Shown: positions 57,701-64,000 of the stretch, one piece after another
How the letters are laid out: each line of letters opens with the position of its first letter
Numbering within the stretch: position 1 is the first letter of the stretch
Assembly: GCA_019188255.1 (NCBI GenBank)
Contig: JAETXT010000002.1
Coordinates: 2,108,001-2,172,000, forward strand
DNA: 64,000 nucleotides
Source of the DNA: Verticillium longisporum
Taxonomy: Eukaryota > Ascomycota > Sordariomycetes > Glomerellales > Plectosphaerellaceae
Direction: 5' to 3'
Position numbers and translations under genes: made by a program
Notes under the pieces: model-generated
What the model was told of the DNA's origin: nothing
Database searches by the model: none
The model's input: only the letters and a program-made list of their open reading frames with translations

Positions 57701-57946
57701 GGACACGGTGGGAGAGCATCAAGCCGTTACCGTCAAGCTCCATCAGCTCCTGACCTGTCGGCGCAGGTGCTTCACTTGCATCATCTCCATAGACATAGTC
57801 CGACGCGTTGGCGCCATGTTCGGACGCTTCCTCGGAGCCAGCCTCCTCGCCAATGAAGTTGCCGAACCTGGTTGCGACACGTTAGCAGAACGACTGTGCA
57901 GAGCAACAGGGTAGCTCTATACGTACTCGTCGTATAGGTCGTCCAT
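54754..57946 (-). CDS. SNU114: U5 snRNP GTPase Snu114 (EFTUD2 homologue), 983 aa
   Basis: EF-2-like GTPase of the U5 snRNP that controls spliceosome activation and disassembly in the nucleus. Minus-strand exons are 57946-57927, 57867-57731, 57675-55532, 55480-55393 and 55316-54754; frame is kept at every junction. The 20-nt first exon encodes MDDLYDE, and the acidic N-terminus typical of Snu114 follows. The P-loop is GHLHHGKT at about 139-146, with the LDTPGHVNF and [13 protein letters not shown]ase motifs. The EF-2-like later domains show [39 protein letters not shown], and the junction [17 protein letters not shown]. The C-terminus includes [15 protein letters not shown] and [12 protein letters not shown]. 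The donor of intron 3 is GTTTGT, which is weak. Promoter region is shared with ERG10. Confidence 0.95.
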
Positions 57947-58495
57947 CTTTTCAGAGGTGATAAAGGGGACGCGTATGTATCGCTTTGCCGTCAGGTGAAG
58001 GCTATTTGTCGCAAAACACCCTTGTCTGGCTGTTACATATGACGACTACGCGACAGTAGCAAAATCTCGAGAGTTGATGCGAGGCTGAGGTCCCACATAA
58101 AACAGCTGCAAGGCTGGATGTCTGACAGGCAGTGATTGGAAGGGGGGTTTCGCTCCATTGGAACAGGGTGCTACTCAATGGCTTATCAACAGTGTTACTG
58201 ATTTGCACGAAACCCTCCGCTTATCGCACCTCAGTCACTTATCAGATCCCCGATAGTGAGCCTAGAAGCGGGGTTCAGGGGTTTCGTCCACTGTCGTCGC
58301 TGTTGGAGGGGCCCATGCTTGGCTTGCCTGGCTCGTAACCCCACGTCCAAAAGGCGGAATCAAAGAACTCAACATTTTTGGTTGTCTCCGGAGCCGGACT
58401 TGTTCACTCGAAACCTATACTTGAACATCAATCACTTTTATCCTTTGCATTGTTTGATATCTGAGCCTGCCTCCTATCCCACATCCACCTTCACC
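57947..58495. other. Shared divergent promoter (SNU114 / ERG10)
   Basis: 549 bp between the two start codons. No ORF or clear TATA element is seen. Confidence 0.6.
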
Positions 58496-59876
<1,381 letters not shown>

Positions 59877-60792
59877 ATGGTCTCGCTGCGGAGATGAGAC
59901 GGCAGGACATGAAGAGAGTTTGTATGCGGGGTCTCGGGCGACCCGAAGAGAATGTGATGCTCTTTTCAACGATGACATGGTACATGAAAAATTGAGACTC
60001 AGTTGCGGGCTAAAAGTTCTGCATATGGCCATCATCTTAGATATATGGCACGGCAATGTACTGCTGTTGCTTTTTAATCAATCCACTTGTGGTTCACTTC
60101 GTACAAGATTTGGTTTGATCTGGAGAGTGGAGAGTAGTGTCCATCGCGCTGTGAAGTGAACCATTCCCGTAAACTTCGCACATGAACGACATCGTGTTGT
60201 TCAAGATTGATTCTCTTAGTTCTTGGGCTTCGAACCTAGCTAGCAAGACATGTTATACACAGGCAGCATTCCGAAACTCCAAAAAAAAATCATGTCCGTC
60301 GGGCTTACGCGAGCCGCGATCTCAACTTTCTCCCATATTGTCTCGTCAAGGTTTCTTTTTAAGAAATAAAAACGTTGAGGGCGAGTTCGAGAGGGCGTCG
60401 ATTCGAGGGCGCGGAGACCCATAGGCGGAACTCTTTGCGCCCATTGAAACGGAGAGAACGAGACGGAAACCCGAATGCGTTAAGGAAAAGCGGATGAGAA
60501 AAAAGCAAGGCAAGGAAATCAAAACGCTGCGCCCATACCGAGCCGATCCTTCGCGCCATTTTCTGCCTGAGACCTTGTCCTGCTGCGCCTCGTCCATGTG
60601 TACTCGAGGCGTACGCCCAATCACGGACCAACCAAATACTGTAGATGTGACGGCCATTGAACCACTTTGCCTGTGGTTGTTGCCGTCTGGTATCTTTCGA
60701 CTAGGGAAAACCCCAGTGAGTATCACACAAGCTCCCTCCCAGCCTCTAGGGGCTTTTCATATGCAATCCCGTCATATAAGAACATCCAGGGC
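59877..60792. other. Convergent 3' flanks
   Basis: Between ERG10 (+) and SIN3 (-). No gene is supported. Confidence 0.6.
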
Positions 60793-63700
60793 TCAGTCAG
60801 TGGTGTCCATGTTGTCACCATTGACAGCAGGCGGCGCAACGCCGTCTTGGAGCCACTTGTTCCAGTCATTCTTGGTCTTTTCGACGTCGGATTGACTCAA
60901 ATCCTTCATCCACTTGCTGTTGAGCACGTATTTCTCTCGCATGACTTCCCCGCGCTTCTTGCTACCAGCACGGCAGTGCCTGGTGATCTTCTCGTGCTCC
61001 TTGGGTTCTTTGACGTTTGTGTAGTGTTCGTAGATGAAGGACACACTCGTGTCCTCCTTGTAGACAATCTTCTGCGAGTTCAGGCATACTTTGTGTGCCA
61101 AGCCTTCGGAGAACGCAGTCACAGCCGGAGTCCAGTTGTCGTCAGCCTTTTCGTCGATTGGCGGAAGGTTGCGAGCAAGAACCGTCTTCTGGAGGCGCGA
61201 TCTAGGAACGCCCTCAGTCGGCTCCACGGACATGTAGGAGGAGATATAGTACTGCCAGCGCTCACGCTGCTTGAGCTCATCCATATAGAAGGTGGTGTCT
61301 TCCTTCTGCAGCCAGCGAACGCTTGCCTCGGACTTGTTGGGAAACTGGAAGCAACAGGTTAGCCTAGCCGATGATGTATCTAGGAGGAGGTAGACTTACC
61401 CAGCTAATCACGAACATCTCGCCATCCTTGACACACTTTTCGGCGAACTTCCTCGCGGCGATCTCCGTCTGCCAGTTTGTCTCATCCTTCTCACGGTTGT
61501 TGAGGTATTGGTGGATGAGATCCGGAGTCTTTTCCTTGGTGTCGGTAGAGCTGCAGGTCAGAGCCAGTCGGCTGAGGGTCTTGAGAAGGTCCGGAATGGT
61601 GTAGAGTTTCCACCCGTTGCGCAGGTAGTAGTGGCGGAGGACATCCTGATACCGCACCTCATCAATCTCGCCTGTGACATACTCCTCGATCAAATCAACT
61701 GTCTTGGACCAGATCTTTGGAATATCATCATCCATCTCGAAGTAGTCCATAGGATTCTCCGAGAGGCCAATCTCTCTTGCGACCCGGGGACGGTTGAGGC
61801 GCGCAACTTCAACATGAACATCGCGCGCGCTCTCTTTGACGTCGCTGAGCCTCTTGTAAAGCGTTTGCAACACGCTGAAGAAGACAAAGATGGTCTGGTT
61901 GCTGAAGAAGTTGTACCATGGTCGGGTGAACAGGCCGTCAGCCCTCAGTTCGCCCTCGTCCGTGAGCAGCGAGGCATCTCCAGTGGTAACAATAGGCTGA
62001 GGAACAGTGGACAGCCAACGCTCATTTGACACAAGAGGAGCGGGATGCTCGTTAGGCGCATCTGGCATCTCTTCCTCGTTGGGGAGGTGACGTCAGGCGT
62101 CGTCTCTTTACTAGCCGATGCAGCGCTGTCTTCCTTATGGCCACGAGGCTTAGATCCATTGCGGCCAGGGTCAAGAACACCACGGAGCAGATCGCTCTTC
62201 TTGCCGTTTCGGCGATTTCTCCCGTTAGTCAGCTCGGCTGGGGCACTTTCCTCCACATCGTCTTCGTCTGACGCATCTTGAACACGGGGTAGCTGGCCGT
62301 CATACTCTTCCTCGGGAATATCGAAGAATGCTGGGATGAAAGACTCAAAGAAGTCAGTGATTCTTTCCTTCTCGGGAATGCTGTGATGGCCGCTGTTGAC
62401 AGCATAGAGCATCATGAGACGGAGAAGCTCCACGATGATCTTTTTATCAGAGAAGTCCCAGACGAACTGGTGACGTGGGGCTTTTCCAGTTAAACTGCGC
62501 TGTCTTCGCTGCTCTTCGTGCTTCGTCTTAATCACATCAACGAGATGCCTGGCCGAAAGATTCCGCTTATCAGTCTGCTTGACCTGAATGCCCATGTGGT
62601 CGAGACTCTTCAGGTGCATGTTTTCGGTTTGCGAGTGCCAGACCTTCTCCCACTCGCGCTGAGAGAAGCGCCATTCCTCGTCTTTCTGTTTCATCCGGGC
62701 GAGGACAACGGGCACCACGTTGAGTGGGTTGGCGAACATGTCGTTCACGACCTCGGGGCCCTTGTCGAGTCCATATCTTTTTGCAGATTCGCTTGAAGAC
62801 CGGGATCGAGCCACCGCGCAGTGCAGCAGGCATCTCGAAACCTTCCCTCTCGGCATCAGACATGACGTTGATCTGCTGAGCCACGGGCTCCAGTAGTTGA
62901 ATGCACTTGATGTTCGCTTCAATGTTAAAATCGTAGTCGTGGCGCTCCTCCTCGATGCGGTGCAGCCCCTCCTCAAAACCATTCTTGCGGTGAGCCACGA
63001 ATCCAGAATCTTCGGAGGCCCAGGTAGGGTGGCTGGCCCACTGGTCGTTGAGGAGATCGGCACAAAGCTCGTCACGACCACTACAACGTTTAAGCGTCTC
63101 CTGAATGGTAGTCAGCACCAGTGCGCAAGAAGAGTTGTCCATCATATACTCACACGCTTGGGCAGGAGTCGATAACTGGGACCATAACCACGACAGTTAC
63201 TCAAAGACACCTTGCCGGTAGGAGGTGCTGGGCGGTTGTCGACTACGTCGACCATGGAATCAACATTGAGAAACTGTTTCCAGAAACTGAGAAGCTCAGG
63301 GTTAGCAGCAAGAAAAACGCTGCCTTTCTGGTAGACGGTGGGACGGTCGATGATCTGCTGACTGAACAAGTTGCAGACTTTGAGAAACTCGTTGTACGAG
63401 GTCTTGTTGCTGAGGTACTTCTTGACCCTGTCGAAGAACGCGATCTCGTCATGGCTCGAAGTTGCAGTAGCAGATGGTCCGACCGGCTCAGGCATGATAG
63501 GCGTCAAGGTGGGCTCGATAGCCGGGAGATCGGTAGCAAGAGGCTTGTGGTTAAGCTTGGTCCGTTTGCTGTTGGTGACGGGTGCGCCAGGCAGTGCGCG
63601 ACTGCTAACAGCAGCCGCTTCAACAATGGCAGGGGTAGGCACCGGCGTCTGCTTGTCGATTCTCGGCCTCTTCTTGCTATTGTCTTTGCTTGCGCTGTTG

Positions 63701-63992
63701 GGCGGTGGGAAGCTTCCAATGAGCGGAAGCTTCTGTGCATCTCGGGGTTCTGCCCCGGAGTGGTCATGGCTGCGATCGCGGCAGCTTCGTCAGCTGCACG
63801 GCCAGGAGTGCCCTTGGCTTGACCAGCAGACTCGGGGAGAAATTGCTTGAAATCCTCAAGCAGGTCAGGCGCGGTGTGAAAGAGTGTAGTGACCTGAGCG
63901 TAAACCTCTTGGATAGGCTTCTGTTCTCGCTGATATGTTTGAAGAATTTCCAGGAATTGCTTGTAAATTTCAGGCTTGTCCTGAAACCGGTT
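60793..63992 (-). CDS. SIN3: Transcriptional corepressor Sin3 (5' part outside window; three frame breaks)
   Basis: Scaffold of the Sin3/Rpd3 histone deacetylase complex in the nucleus. Minus-strand exons visible are 63992-63154, 63100-61399 and 61344-60793; the exon beginning at 63992 follows a probable acceptor (TGTAG), and earlier exons lie outside. Domains in order: PAH2 ([19 protein letters not shown]), PAH3 ([20 protein letters not shown]), the Sin3 histone-deacetylase-interacting domain ([41 protein letters not shown]), and the C-terminal Sin3 domain ([29 protein letters not shown]). Three frame breaks occur, near 63735, 62783 (A-run) and 62087 (C-run); each flank reads as the expected Sin3 sequence, and the last two cancel. 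Introns are 53-54 bp with good signals. Confidence 0.9.
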
Positions 63993-64000
63993 CTACATGT

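Overview
The window is chromosomal DNA from a filamentous ascomycete (Pezizomycotina, most likely a Sordariomycete). The signs are: short GT..AG introns (about 44-120 bp, one of 306 bp) with CTAAC/CTGAC branch sites; GC-rich third codon positions; pyrimidine-rich leaders; typical fungal families (Zn2Cys6 factor, NACHT-type NLR, DUF7730-like protein, Hrd3, Sin3); and one AT-rich island with the dinucleotide pattern left by repeat-induced point mutation. The species cannot be named from sequence alone.

Layout. 0-11.4 kb: 3' part of an F-box gene (FBXO9/Hrt3/Pof7 type), choline sulfatase, Mediator subunit Med8, a DUF7730/F-box-like protein, and an unrecognised three-exon membrane protein. 12-18 kb: acyltransferase-3 membrane protein, TENA/THI-4 protein (-), GFA/CENP-V zinc protein, DUF1295 membrane protein (-). 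21-28.4 kb: secreted proline-rich repeat protein, RNase P/MRP subunit Rpp1 (-), small zinc-ribbon protein, ERAD receptor subunit Hrd3 (-). 29-33 kb: a three-exon NLR-like gene encoding an alpha/beta-hydrolase, a NACHT NTPase and an ankyrin-type tail. 33-40 kb: WDR89-like WD40 protein, FRG1-like protein (-), 2OG-Fe(II) oxygenase, DsbA-fold protein, putative mitochondrial two-helix membrane protein. 40.6-43.6 kb: seven-exon Zn2Cys6 transcription factor (-). 43.6-52 kb: a gene-poor stretch with a RIP-like relic. 52-64 kb: CIA2/MIP18, Snu114 (-), ERG10 thiolase (+) and the 3' part of SIN3 (-).

Most genes are single-copy housekeeping genes arranged as divergent or convergent pairs. No secondary-metabolite cluster, operon, CRISPR array, rRNA or convincing tRNA is seen. 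The element with the clearest possible role in self/non-self biology is the hydrolase-NACHT protein at 29.2-32.9 kb.

Six reading-frame breaks occur inside four otherwise intact conserved genes (F-box, WDR89-like, ERG10, and SIN3 three times). Three lie in short homopolymers, and two of the SIN3 breaks cancel each other, so residual assembly errors are more likely than gene death. Separately, in-frame TAG codons follow two less conserved genes at 9-11 kb, where the frame still looks partly coding beyond the stop; these need checking as true stops, missed introns or C-to-T decay.
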